Below, in pieces: positions 10,919-20,281 of a stretch of DNA of 64,000 nt (position 1 is its first letter; every line of letters begins with the position of its first letter). The translations under genes and the position numbers were made by a program. The DNA is taken from contig NZ_CP051516.1 of the NCBI RefSeq assembly GCF_012689525.1, positions 2,976,001 to 3,040,000 on the forward strand. Direction: 5' to 3'. This DNA comes from Paraburkholderia aromaticivorans. GTDB taxonomy: Bacteria; Pseudomonadota; Gammaproteobacteria; Burkholderiales; Burkholderiaceae. The notes beneath the pieces are model-generated. The model was given only the letters and a program-made list of their open reading frames with translations, did not search any database and was not told the origin of the DNA.

Positions 10919-10942
10919 GATTCAAATGAATCCGCTATTGTA
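10919..10942 (-). promoter_or_regulatory. ndk promoter -10 and leader palindrome
   Basis: On the minus strand TACAAT (10937-10942) is a good sigma70 -10 element 46 bases from the ndk start codon; the matching -35 is weak. Directly downstream, GATTCAAATGAATC (10919-10932) is a perfect 14-bp inverted repeat. It falls near the expected transcription start, where a repressor site or a 5' hairpin would act. The regulator is unknown. Confidence 0.5.
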
Positions 10943-11197
10943 GCATGTTCCCGTGTATGATTGTGATTGAACCCTTACATCATTGAAAGACTCCAAGCAG
11001 GAGTTTCCGAATACTGGTAGCGTAGCCGTGTGGGTATTTTCAGGGCATTGAAACTCCCTGCCCGCGCGCCAATCTTAGGGATGAGAGCGCCGCGACCGGC
11101 GGCAGGAAATCCCACCGGCGCTGCACGACTCGCTACAACCCGGCTTTAAACCCGCATCACAACCATACGCATCACGCTTCTGAGGTAAGGAGAGACC
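10943..11197. other. divergent intergenic region ndk / BI-1 gene
   Basis: About 255 bp between the ndk promoter and the + strand membrane-protein gene. No ORF is supported. GGGCATTGAAACTCCCTGCCC near 11041-11062 could pair loosely. AAGGAGAG just before 11198 is the ribosome-binding site of the downstream gene. I considered a small RNA here but cannot support one. Confidence 0.4.
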
Positions 11198-11896
11198 ATG
11201 AACGATCATCCGTATAGCTTTGGCCGCAATGGCGCGGTCAGCACGGTCGAAACGCGTAACCGCGTGCTACGGAACACCTACTGGCTGCTCGCGCTGTCCA
11301 TGATTCCGACAGTGCTGGGCGCGTGGGTGGGCCTCACCACCGGCTTCTCGCTGTTCGCCGCCACGAGTCCCGCCATGAGCATGCTGGCGTTCTTCGCGAT
11401 CGCCTTCGGCTTCATGTTCGCCATTCAGAAGACCAAAGACAGCGCGGCCGGCGTGTTCGTGCTACTCGGCTTCACGTTCTTCATGGGCCTGATGCTGTCG
11501 CGCATCCTGAGCTTCGTGCTCGGTTTTTCGAACGGCCCGTCGCTGATCATGCTCGCCTTCGGTGGCACTGGTGTGATCTTCGCGTCGATGGCAACCATCG
11601 CCACGGTCAGCAAGCGTGACTTCTCGGGTCTCGGCAAGTGGCTGTTCATGGGCGTGATCGTGCTGCTGCTCGCATCGGTCGCGAACGTGTTCCTGCACCT
11701 GCCGGCGCTGATGCTCACGGTGTCGGTCATGGCCATTGTCATCTTCTCGGCCTACATGCTGTTCGACGTTCAGCGCGTCGTGAACGGCGGTGAAACGAAT
11801 TACATCACCGCCACGCTCGCGATCTACCTGGATCTGTACAACGTGTTCGTCAACTTGCTGGCGCTGCTCGGTATCTTCGGCGGCAACCGCAACTAA
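11198..11896 (+). CDS. BAX inhibitor-1 / YccA family membrane protein
   Basis: 232-residue polytopic inner-membrane protein with about seven hydrophobic segments, ending in LYNVFVNLLALLGIFGGNRN, the typical C-terminus of bacterial Bax inhibitor-1 (YbhL/YccA) proteins. E. coli YccA modulates the FtsH protease; other family members are pH-sensitive calcium leak channels. The function here is inferred at family level only. The ATG at 11198 has AAGGAGAG about 6 bases upstream. It stands alone on the + strand and is followed by two strong hairpins, so it is probably monocistronic. Confidence 0.92.
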   Translation: MNDHPYSFGRNGAVSTVETRNRVLRNTYWLLALSMIPTVLGAWVGLTTGFSLFAATSPAMSMLAFFAIAFGFMFAIQKTKDSAAGVFVLLGFTFFMGLMLSRILSFVLGFSNGPSLIMLAFGGTGVIFASMATIATVSKRDFSGLGKWLFMGVIVLLLASVANVFLHLPALMLTVSVMAIVIFSAYMLFDVQRVVNGGETNYITATLAIYLDLYNVFVNLLALLGIFGGNRN

Positions 11897-11902
11897 GCCT
11901 GA

Positions 11903-11978
11903 TTCAGGGCGGGGGCGTTCGAAACGCCCCGCCCTGAAGGAGAAAAGCCCATAACGAGCGATCGTTATGGGCTTTTTT
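11903..11978 (+). terminator. double hairpin terminator after BI-1 gene
   Basis: Two stem-loops in tandem. The first, TTCAGGGCGGGG...CCCCGCCCTGAA (11903-11938), has a one-base bulge. The second, AAAAGCCCATAACG-N6-CGTTATGGGCTTTTTT (11943-11978), is a perfect stem flanked by A and T runs. It can stop transcription from both sides, and so also serves the minus-strand MBL gene that ends at 12029. Confidence 0.92.
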
Positions 11979-12028
11979 CATGGCACTGTGGCGTCTGCCC
12001 GCGCCGGGAATCAAGCGTCAGACGCGTA

Positions 12029-12802
12029 TCACACGCTCAGCCACGCAAATCCCTCCTCCTGCGAAGCCACCACCACTTCTGTCGACGCCGTGCCCAGCAC
12101 GCCGGCCATGGCGGCCCGCGCCAGTTCCGGCAAATTGTTCTGCTGGCTCAGATGCGCGGCGACGAGGTGCCGCAATCGCGAACGGTCGAGCGAGGCCAGA
12201 ATGTCAGCCGCCGCGTCGTTGTTCAAATGCCCATGATTGCCGCCGATGCGTGCCTTCAGCGACTGCGGATAGCGGCTGCCCGCCAGCATCCGCACATCGT
12301 GATTGCATTCGAGCACCAACGCGTCGCAGCCGCTCAGCACGGAACTGATATGCGGCGTGGACGTGCCGACATCCGTCAGCACACCGAGCCGGCTCGCGCC
12401 GTTCGAGAGCACGTATTGCAGCGGTTCGCGGGCGTCGTGCGGAACCGTGTAAGGGAGAATGCTGAGGTCGCCAATTGCGACCGCTTCGTCGCCCCACAGC
12501 ACCTGCAGGTCGACATCGGCTTCGTCGGCGCCCACCGCGCGGGCGGTGCCCCAGCTCATGTACAACGGAATCGACCACTTGCGCGCCAGCGTCAGCGCGC
12601 TGCCAATGTGGTCGCTATGCTCATGCGTAATCAGAATCGCGTCGAGACCTTCGACGCTCGCGCCGAGCCGCGTCAGACGCCGCTCGACTTCCTTGGCTGA
12701 AAAACCGCAGTCGAGCAGCACGCGCGTGGTGGTCGCGCCGCTTTGCGCTTCCACCAGCAAGGCATTGCCTTCACTGCCGCTGCCGAGACTCGCGAACCTC
12801 AC
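12029..12802 (-). CDS. metallo-beta-lactamase-fold hydrolase (YycJ/WalJ-like)
   Basis: 257-residue protein with the MBL metal motif THEHSDHIG (HxHxDH, about residues 59-65), further His/Asp ligands in HDAREPLQ and LECNHD, and GNHGHLNNDAAADI in the C-terminal part. The opening FASLGSGSEGNALLVE matches the YycJ/WalJ group of probable nucleases (5'-3' exonuclease in Bacillus). The specific substrate is not readable from sequence. The bamC stop lies 7 bp upstream, so it is translationally close to bamC and probably cotranscribed in the order dapA-bamC-MBL. Confidence 0.9.
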   Translation of the reverse strand: MRFASLGSGSEGNALLVEAQSGATTTRVLLDCGFSAKEVERRLTRLGASVEGLDAILITHEHSDHIGSALTLARKWSIPLYMSWGTARAVGADEADVDLQVLWGDEAVAIGDLSILPYTVPHDAREPLQYVLSNGASRLGVLTDVGTSTPHISSVLSGCDALVLECNHDVRMLAGSRYPQSLKARIGGNHGHLNNDAAADILASLDRSRLRHLVAAHLSQQNNLPELARAAMAGVLGTASTEVVVASQEEGFAWLSV

Positions 12803-12809
12803 GGTCCGC

Positions 12810-13949
12810 TTAGTTCAGTTGCGCGTGCAGCAGCGTCACGATGCGCTGCGCGTCCGACGAATTGTCAACCTGCCCATTCGCCGTCAGCACCGCCACCTGC
12901 GTCACCGTGTCGCCCTTCGAGCGCACGTTGACGAGGAATTCCTGACCCGGTTTCTTCGACGAATTGCCGCTGTAGAACAACTTGCCAAGCAGCCCTTCTT
13001 TTTTGAGCTCCTGCATCGAGTCCGCGTAGCGCACGTAGTAGATGCCCTTCGCACGATCGCGGTTGTCGACGGTGAAGTTGGTGCGGTCGAGCGCGAGGCC
13101 CACGCGCAGCCATGCGCGGTCGAACGACTCCTGCAGGTCGAGCGTGGATGCGCCCGCGCTCTGGTCGAGCGTGGTCGGCGCGACCGCTGTATGCGCGTCG
13201 GTCAGCAATTGCTTCGATTGCGCTTCGGTCAGGCCGAACTTCTGCATCAGCTTGGTGAGGAACAGCGCCTCGAGCGCCGGATCGCGCGGGCGCTCTTCCC
13301 AACGCGACGACGTCTTGTCCTGCCCCGTCAGCACTTCTTCCATGGCGCTGTGCGTGATGGAGATATCGGTCGTGTCGCCCGGCGCACGCGATACGAGCGT
13401 GCGGAAGCTGTCACGCGTGCCCGACGAATACGCAAAGTCGATGACCTTGCCGACCGTGCGGCGGAACCAGTCGTCCGGAATGTTGGCGCGGTTTTCAGCC
13501 CAGTCGGTCGTCATGATGCCGGTGGCCGGCGCGTCGGTCTTCAGCGCGAAGCCGTTTTCCTGCCAGAACTCCTGCAACTGCGGCCAGAGTTGTTCCGGCG
13601 AACGGCCGTCGACGACCAGCCAGCGGCGATCGCCGTCACGTTCGATATGCATGCCGAGCGGGTCCTGCGCGTTCGGCTGGCCTTCGGTCGCATTGCCGGC
13701 GGCCGTCACCGCGCGCGTCTGCGCACCGCCCAACGCCAGATTGGCCGGCGGTGCGACGTAGCGCTCGTCGGTCTTGGTGGTGCTCAGATCACCCGGAACG
13801 GCCAGCGGCGGCGCGCTACCCGCGCCTTTGTAGTTGACGCGGTCGGAAGCAAACCAGTCGTTCAGCGTGTCACAGCCGGCGAGCGTCGTGAGGGCAAGCG
13901 CCAGCGCCGCCATGCGGGTTGCGTGGAGGGAAAGTGCGGAACGTTTCAT
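12810..13949 (-). CDS. bamC: outer-membrane assembly lipoprotein BamC (NlpB/DapX)
   Basis: Lipoprotein subunit of the BAM complex. The 379-residue protein has a signal peptide ending LAGC with the lipidated cysteine at about residue 26, then an unstructured N-terminal segment like the one that contacts BamD. Two helix-grip domains follow: one around DRRWLVVDGRSPEQLWPQLQEF and one around DRAWLRVGLALDRTNFTVDNRD. It follows dapA by 130 bp and precedes the MBL gene by 7 bp; the dapA-bamC linkage is conserved in proteobacteria. Confidence 0.95.
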   Translation of the reverse strand: MKRSALSLHATRMAALALALTTLAGCDTLNDWFASDRVNYKGAGSAPPLAVPGDLSTTKTDERYVAPPANLALGGAQTRAVTAAGNATEGQPNAQDPLGMHIERDGDRRWLVVDGRSPEQLWPQLQEFWQENGFALKTDAPATGIMTTDWAENRANIPDDWFRRTVGKVIDFAYSSGTRDSFRTLVSRAPGDTTDISITHSAMEEVLTGQDKTSSRWEERPRDPALEALFLTKLMQKFGLTEAQSKQLLTDAHTAVAPTTLDQSAGASTLDLQESFDRAWLRVGLALDRTNFTVDNRDRAKGIYYVRYADSMQELKKEGLLGKLFYSGNSSKKPGQEFLVNVRSKGDTVTQVAVLTANGQVDNSSDAQRIVTLLHAQLN

Positions 13950-14079
13950 GAGGTCCTTCGTGATGCTGGAACGCGGTGCCTTGGTTCTGTGTGCCGGGAA
14001 CGTGGGCTGGATCGACGTCGGTTAAGGGAGTGCCGGTGGGCTTTCGTTGGCGCTATGGGGTGCCGCGGACGATATCCGC

Positions 14080-15006
<927 letters not shown>

Positions 15007-15049
15007 GAAACGCCATGAATTTGATCAGGTAAACCGCGATTGTAGCGGA

Positions 15050-15628
15050 TTAGCCAGCCAACTCGTAACAAGGCGGAGATGCCGCCTGCGCGGGGTCGTC
15101 TGAGCGCTCCGCCTCCAGAATTGCGCAGATCCGCTGGACGTAGGCCGGACGCGGCTGCGCGAGAAAACCGTCCTGAAAAGCGACCACCCGGAGCTGGCCG
15201 CGCACGCGGTCGAGAAGCTCGCCGGGCGCCAGCAGAAACGCCGGATTAGAGGGTTTGCCGACGCTTTCGTTTCCTTGCGCGAAGGTCTCGTAAACCAGTA
15301 TGCCGCCAGGCGCGAGCGCGCGCAAAAGCTGCGGAAAGAGCGGCCGGTGCAGGTAGTTCGTCACCACGACGGCGGCGAATTTCGCGTCGGCGGGCAACGG
15401 CCACGCGGCGCCTTCGAGGTCGGCTTCGAGCGGGGTGACGAGCGGCTCGCCGCGCAGCGCGTCGAGCGCCGCCGCATCGCGGTCGATGGCGGTCACCGGA
15501 TGCCCCAGCGACGCGAAGAAACGCGCATGCCGCCCCGCTCCGGACGCGACATCGAGCACCGCGCCGCCCGCCGCGACCAGATGCGCCCAATCGCGCACCC
15601 AGGGCGACGGCTCGCCCAGTCCATGCAT
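15050..15628 (-). CDS. class I SAM-dependent methyltransferase
   Basis: About 192 residues. The Rossmann-type SAM site reads VLDVASGAGRHARFFASLG, with acidic loop AIDRDAAAL and post-motif AAVVVTNYLHRPLFPQL. It resembles tellurite-resistance TehB/YrrT-like small methyltransferases, but the substrate cannot be assigned. The start at 15628 (MHGLGEPSPW) leaves 38 bp after the trpS stop; longer in-frame starts (GTG at 15652, or further inside trpS) exist, and ribosome-binding evidence is weak. It is probably cotranscribed with trpS and dapA. Confidence 0.82.
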   Translation of the reverse strand: MHGLGEPSPWVRDWAHLVAAGGAVLDVASGAGRHARFFASLGHPVTAIDRDAAALDALRGEPLVTPLEADLEGAAWPLPADAKFAAVVVTNYLHRPLFPQLLRALAPGGILVYETFAQGNESVGKPSNPAFLLAPGELLDRVRGQLRVVAFQDGFLAQPRPAYVQRICAILEAERSDDPAQAASPPCYELAG

Positions 15629-15666
15629 GGCGGTAGGGGGAGTCTTCAACACTTCGGCGCGACTCG

Positions 15667-16869
15667 TCAGTTGTACGAGAGTCCCATGGCTTCGCGTACC
15701 TCGCGCATCGTTTCCGTGGCGAATCTGCGGGCCTTGTCGCACCCGTCGGCGACGATCGCGCGCAACAGCGACGGATCGTCCATGTACTTCTGCGCGCGCT
15801 CGAGCATGGGCTGCTGTTCACGCAGAATGCCTTCGATTACCGGCTGCTTGCACTCGAGGCAACCAATGCCCGCCGTCCGGCAGCCCTTCTGCGCCCACTC
15901 GTGGGTGGCTTCGTCCGTGTAGACCTGATGAAGCTGCCACACCGGGCACTTATCGGGATCGCCCGGATCGGTGCGGCGCACGCGAGCCGGATCGGTCGGC
16001 ATGGTGCGGACTTTCTTCGTGATGGTCTCCGCGTCTTCGCGCAGGCCGATCGTGTTGCCGTACGACTTCGACATTTTCTGGCCGTCGAGACCCGGCATGC
16101 GCGACGCTTCGGTCAACATGGCTTGCGGCTCGACCAGAATGATCTTGCGCGAACCTTCGAGGTAGCCGAACAGACGCTCGCGGTCGTTCAGCGACAGGCT
16201 CTGCGATTCCTGCAGCATGGCGCGCGCCTGTTCGAGCGCTTCGTCGTCGCCTTCCTGCTGGTAGGCGTTGCGCAGTTCGTGATAGAGCTTGGCGCGCTTG
16301 CCGCCGAGTTTTTTCGCCGCGTCGCTGGCTTTCTCTTCGAAGCCCGGTTCGCGACCGTACAGGTAGTTGAAACGGCGCGCGATTTCACGCGTCATTTCGA
16401 CGTGCGGCACCTGATCTTCACCGACCGGCACGAGCGAGCCGCGATACAGCAGAATGTCCGCCGCCATCAACACCGGATAGCCGAGGAAGCCGTAAGTGGA
16501 CAGATCCTTGTCCTTCAGCTTCTCCTGCTGCTCCTTGTAGGTCGGCACGCGTTCGAGCCAGCCGAGCGGCGTGCTCATGCCGAGCAGCAGCGCCAGTTCG
16601 GCGTGCTCGGGCACCTTGCTCTGGATGAACAGCGTGGCCTGCGCCGGATCGATGCCGGAGGCCAGCCAGTCGGTCAACACGTCCCAGACGTTCTTTTCGA
16701 TCACTTCGGGCGTTTCGTAGTGCGTCGTCAGCGCGTGCCAGTCGACCACACAAAAGAAACACGGGTACTCGGACTGCAGCCGCACCCAGTTTTTCAGCAC
16801 GCCGTGATAGTGGCCTAGGTGCAACGACCCGGTGGGCCGCATGCCGGAGAAGATACGGTCTGGGAACAT
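15667..16869 (-). CDS. trpS: tryptophanyl-tRNA synthetase, with insertion and Fe-S-type cysteine motif
   Basis: Class I synthetase charging tRNA-Trp. The 400-residue protein has HLGH (17-20) in place of HIGH, and KMSKS at 265-269. It is about 65 residues longer than E. coli TrpS because of a charged, helical insertion at about 174-246. In the C-terminal half four cysteines, C308, C330, C337 and C340, are spaced C-x21-C-x6-C-x2-C. Thermotoga maritima TrpRS carries a [4Fe-4S] cluster near the anticodon-binding region on a closely similar pattern (C-x22-C-x6-C-x2-C, from memory), so this enzyme probably does too. That cluster role is inference. It is adjacent to the M50 protease gene (6 bp) and the methyltransferase gene. 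Confidence 0.96.
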   Translation of the reverse strand: MFPDRIFSGMRPTGSLHLGHYHGVLKNWVRLQSEYPCFFCVVDWHALTTHYETPEVIEKNVWDVLTDWLASGIDPAQATLFIQSKVPEHAELALLLGMSTPLGWLERVPTYKEQQEKLKDKDLSTYGFLGYPVLMAADILLYRGSLVPVGEDQVPHVEMTREIARRFNYLYGREPGFEEKASDAAKKLGGKRAKLYHELRNAYQQEGDDEALEQARAMLQESQSLSLNDRERLFGYLEGSRKIILVEPQAMLTEASRMPGLDGQKMSKSYGNTIGLREDAETITKKVRTMPTDPARVRRTDPGDPDKCPVWQLHQVYTDEATHEWAQKGCRTAGIGCLECKQPVIEGILREQQPMLERAQKYMDDPSLLRAIVADGCDKARRFATETMREVREAMGLSYN

Positions 16870-16875
16870 GGTTAT

Positions 16876-17538
16876 CTAGAAAAGCGAAACAAGGGGAGTC
16901 AGAATGGCGGTGATCGCGCTGTAGCCGATCGTGACCAGCGGGTTCAACCAGTATCGCGTCAGCGTGCCCGTCATGACCAGCGCCATCACGATGAAAAACC
17001 CGTACGGTTCGAGGCGCGACAGCGTGATGGACTGCCGCGGCGGCAACAGCGCCATCAGCACACGGCCGCCGTCGAGCGGCGGCAGCGGAAACAGGTTGAG
17101 CACACCGAGCACGAGATTCACGCCGACGCCCGCGCCCGCCATGCGCGTGAAGAACGGCTCGTCCACGTTCATCACCGCGAGCGCGACACCGAACAGACCC
17201 CAGATCACCGCCTGCACGAAGTTGCAGGCCGGACCCGCCGCTGCGACCCACAGACTGCCCCAGCGCGGATTGCGCAGGTTGCCGAAGGCGACCGGCACCG
17301 GCTTGGCGTAGCCGAACATGAACGCACCGCTGGTGGCGAAGTACAGCAGCAAGGGAATCGCGATCGTGCCGAGCGGATCGATGTGCCGCATCGGATTGAC
17401 GGAGACGCGGCCGAGCACGTAGGCGGTATTGTCGCCGAGCCAGCGCGCGACGTAGCCATGGGCGGCTTCGTGCAGCGTGATGGCGAAAATCACCGGCAGC
17501 GCGTACACCGCAATGGTCTGTATCAGGGAAGAATCCAT
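16876..17538 (-). CDS. site-2 protease family (M50) membrane metalloprotease
   Basis: 220-residue polytopic protein with the zinc motif HEAAH (HExxH) in the first transmembrane segment and the third ligand in NLFPLPPLDGGR. It is of the small YwhC-like M50B type without a PDZ domain, so it is not RseP. Its substrate is unknown. It stops 6 bp before the trpS start and follows the Sua5/YciO gene by 47 bp; this cluster is common in Burkholderiaceae and looks like an operon. Confidence 0.9.
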   Translation of the reverse strand: MDSSLIQTIAVYALPVIFAITLHEAAHGYVARWLGDNTAYVLGRVSVNPMRHIDPLGTIAIPLLLYFATSGAFMFGYAKPVPVAFGNLRNPRWGSLWVAAAGPACNFVQAVIWGLFGVALAVMNVDEPFFTRMAGAGVGVNLVLGVLNLFPLPPLDGGRVLMALLPPRQSITLSRLEPYGFFIVMALVMTGTLTRYWLNPLVTIGYSAITAILTPLVSLF

Positions 17539-17585
17539 AGCTCGTTATTGTAACAACGCGATTGCGTGCGTCTGTCCGCTTTCAC

Positions 17586-18221
17586 TCATGCCGTCTCTTC
17601 GAGACCGAATGGCGCGAGAGAACCGCGCCCCGGCCGCACCAGCACCGGCTCCGCGCCGGTCAGATCGATCACCGTGGACGGCTCGCATACGCACGGACCG
17701 CTGTCGATCACCAGATCCAGCTGTTTCTCCAGCCGCGTGCGGATTTCTTCCGGGTCGTTCAACGGCTGGGTTTCGCCCGGCATGATCAGCGTCGAGCCGA
17801 GCAGAGGCTGGCCGAGCTCTTCGAGAATCGCCAACGTGATCGCGTGATCCGGCACGCGCAGGCCGATGGTCTTGCGCGACGGGTGCGACAGGCGCCGCGG
17901 CACTTCCTTGGTGGCTTGCAGGACGAACACGTACGGACCCGGCGTCACCGATTTGATCAGCCGGTACTGGCGGTTGTCCACCATCGCGAAATTGGAGAGC
18001 TCCGACAGGTCGCGCACCAGCAGCGACAGCAATTGCTTCTCGTCGAGTCCGCGAATGCGCCGCAGACGCTCGACCGCGTCCTTGTCGTCCAGGTGACAGG
18101 CGAGCGCGTAGCTCGAGTCCGTCGGCAACGCGACCACGCCGCCGTCGTTGATGATCTGTACGGCCTGCTTGACGAGGCGCGGCTGCGGGTTATCAGGATG
18201 AAGCCGAAAGTATTGGGACAT
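17586..18221 (-). CDS. Sua5/YciO/YrdC-domain protein (YciO type)
   Basis: 211 residues forming a single YrdC-like domain (GVVALPTDSSYALACHLDD, then RIRGLDEKQLLSLL and a long beta region). It opens MSQYFRLHPDNPQPR, characteristic of the YciO subgroup. YrdC/TsaC makes threonylcarbamoyl-AMP for tRNA t6A. YciO relatives have lower or unclear activity, so the exact role is open. It lies between the PHP phosphoesterase gene and the M50 protease gene on the same strand. Confidence 0.87.
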   Translation of the reverse strand: MSQYFRLHPDNPQPRLVKQAVQIINDGGVVALPTDSSYALACHLDDKDAVERLRRIRGLDEKQLLSLLVRDLSELSNFAMVDNRQYRLIKSVTPGPYVFVLQATKEVPRRLSHPSRKTIGLRVPDHAITLAILEELGQPLLGSTLIMPGETQPLNDPEEIRTRLEKQLDLVIDSGPCVCEPSTVIDLTGAEPVLVRPGRGSLAPFGLEETA

Positions 18222-18363
18222 GGCGACTAACGTTGGCTCACGAATGCAAAGCGGATGGACGGCAAATCGAGCTGCAACTGAAGTCCGGCCGGAAGATCAG
18301 ACGAAAGCACGCGCTGCGGCCGGCCGGCTCTCGCGATTGACGTGCCGCGACGGCACGGCGCGG

Positions 18364-19197
18364 TCACAGCCAGCGTTCCCAGACGGGCTTCAGATCGGCG
18401 GGCAGCGGCGGCAGCGTGCCGAGATCGACGCGGCCTTCGCCGGGCGCGTGGAAGTCGGACCCGCGCGACGCCTCGAAACCGAAACGGCGCGCGACATCGG
18501 CGTATTCGCGGTACTGATCTGGCGTGTGGCTGCCCGTCACCACCTCGATCGCCTTGCCGCCGAGATCGATGAATTCGGCGAAAAACGCGTCGAATTCGAC
18601 CGGCGAATAAACATAGCGACCCGGATGCGCAATGATCGCTTCGCCGCCGGCGGCCTGGATCCAGCCGACCGCGTCGGCCAGTTTGGCCCAGCGGTGGGGC
18701 ACGTAGCCCGGTTTGCCGTCGCCGAGATAGCGGGTGAACACGTCTTGCGTGGAACTGGCGTAGCCGCTTTCCACCATGAAACGCGCGAAATGCGTGCGCG
18801 AAATCATGTCCGGGTTCGACACGTATCTGAGCGCACCCTGATAGGCGTCGGGAATGCCAAGCGTAGCCAGTTGTTCGGCGATCGCCTCCGCCCTCGCGGC
18901 GCGGCCGCTCCGCGTGCGCGCGAGACCGTCGATCAGGATCGAACTGGTCGGATCGATGCCCAGCCCGACGATGTGCACCGTTCGCGAAGCCCACGTCACC
19001 GAAATTTCGACGCCGCTCAGATAGTCCATGCCGAGCGCCTCGGCGGTGCTTCTCGCTTCGTGCTGGCCGCCCAGTTCATCGTGATCGGTAAGCGCCCACA
19101 GCGTCACGCCGCCCGCATGCGCGCGGCGCGCGACGTCGGCCGGCGCGAACTGGCCGTCGGAAACGGTGGAGTGACAGTGGAGGTCGGCGTTCATCAT
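18364..19197 (-). CDS. PHP-domain phosphoesterase (RNase AM / YciV type)
   Basis: 277 residues with PHP metal-binding motifs DLHCHSTVSDG at the N-terminus, TDHDELGG, an internal HPGRY and GSDFHAPGE near the C-terminus. E. coli YciV (RNase AM) acts on 3',5'-nucleoside bisphosphates and trims 5' ends of rRNAs. In proteobacteria the gene is usually beside yciO, as here, which supports that subfamily. The gap to the YciO gene is 142 bp. Confidence 0.88.
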   Translation of the reverse strand: MMNADLHCHSTVSDGQFAPADVARRAHAGGVTLWALTDHDELGGQHEARSTAEALGMDYLSGVEISVTWASRTVHIVGLGIDPTSSILIDGLARTRSGRAARAEAIAEQLATLGIPDAYQGALRYVSNPDMISRTHFARFMVESGYASSTQDVFTRYLGDGKPGYVPHRWAKLADAVGWIQAAGGEAIIAHPGRYVYSPVEFDAFFAEFIDLGGKAIEVVTGSHTPDQYREYADVARRFGFEASRGSDFHAPGEGRVDLGTLPPLPADLKPVWERWL

Positions 19198-19314
19198 CGT
19201 CTTGAAAAGGTTCTATGCTCATTTTACTGCAACGCAGTAAGCGGACGCAGAGCTATCTCACAACGGACGCCCCGAAGTGACCGCCCCGGGGAACCCTCGA
19301 ACTTCTCGAAACCG

Positions 19315-20199
19315 CTACGCGCAGAATCCCTCGATCAGCGCGGCCACCTGCTCCGGCTGGTCGTGATGCACCATGTGCCCCGCTCCGTCGATGATCTTCT
19401 CGCGCCAGTCCGGGAACGCCTGAAAACGCGCCTTGAATTCGTCGAGCGGGATCTCGCCGGCGATCTGCGCGAGCGTCGGCGAATTGGCGGCCTCCACGTG
19501 GAGCACCTTCGCGCTCACCTTGCGCCACGTCGCCATCACTTCGTCGAGACGGTATAGCGCCGGGCCGCGCAGCTTGTGCGCGGGATCGGCGAGCAGCATG
19601 AAGCGCCCTTCGCCGTCCGGCTTCGACCAATGCTGCGCGAGAAACTGCGCGCGCTGCGGGTCGAGCCGCGGATTGGTCTTGATCAGGCGCGCGGCGACGT
19701 CGTCGAGCGATGCGTAGCGCTTCAATTGCGGCGGATCGCGCAATTCGTCGAGCCAGTTGCGCAAGCGTCTGGGCGCTTGCGCCGAGTGCGACGGCGCAAG
19801 ACCGAAACCTTCCAGATCGACCACCCGCCGCACCCGCTCCGGCCGCACGCCCGCATACACGCAGGCGATGTTCGCGCCCATGCTGTGGCCGACCAGATTC
19901 ACTTCGCCGGTCGGCGCGTAGTGGTCGAGCAAAGCGTCGAGATCGGCCAGATAGTCCTGAATCCAGTAGTTGCCGCCGCCGTGCTCGGCCACCGGCCAGT
20001 CCGACAGGCCGAAACCGCGCATATCCGGCGCCAGCATCTGCCAGTCGCCCCCCAGCGCATCGACGACGAACTGGAACGACGCGGCCACGTCCATCCAGCC
20101 GTGCAGCATGAAGAGGATCGGCGCATCCGGATTGCCCCAACGCCGCACATGCAGGCGGACGCCGCGCACGGCGACGAATTCAGACAGGGAAGTGTTCAT
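19315..20199 (-). CDS. alpha/beta hydrolase
   Basis: About 294 residues of alpha/beta-hydrolase fold. It shows the oxyanion segment LHGWMD, nucleophile elbow GHSMGAN, an acid residue after the cap domain and catalytic histidine in GAGHMVHHDQP. The substrate is unknown. Start candidates are ATG at 20199 (MNTSLSEF) and ATG at 20208 (MPFMNTSL). GGA lies about 10 bases before 20199, so I prefer it. It is transcribed toward the PHP gene and away from the DUF455 gene (82 bp gap) on the same strand. Confidence 0.9.
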   Translation of the reverse strand: MNTSLSEFVAVRGVRLHVRRWGNPDAPILFMLHGWMDVAASFQFVVDALGGDWQMLAPDMRGFGLSDWPVAEHGGGNYWIQDYLADLDALLDHYAPTGEVNLVGHSMGANIACVYAGVRPERVRRVVDLEGFGLAPSHSAQAPRRLRNWLDELRDPPQLKRYASLDDVAARLIKTNPRLDPQRAQFLAQHWSKPDGEGRFMLLADPAHKLRGPALYRLDEVMATWRKVSAKVLHVEAANSPTLAQIAGEIPLDEFKARFQAFPDWREKIIDGAGHMVHHDQPEQVAALIEGFCA

Positions 20200-20281
20200 G
20201 AACGGCATGTCCAAAAAAGAATGGTCGTTCGATTATAACGAGATAGCCCGCCGATGCGCGGTGCCGGATGGCGAAGGAGTC

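Noticed and set aside
10970..11160. Possible small RNA (6S-like) in the ndk / BI-1 gap
   Set aside because: There is partial self-complementarity only, and no clear 6S consensus, promoter or terminator for a separate transcript.
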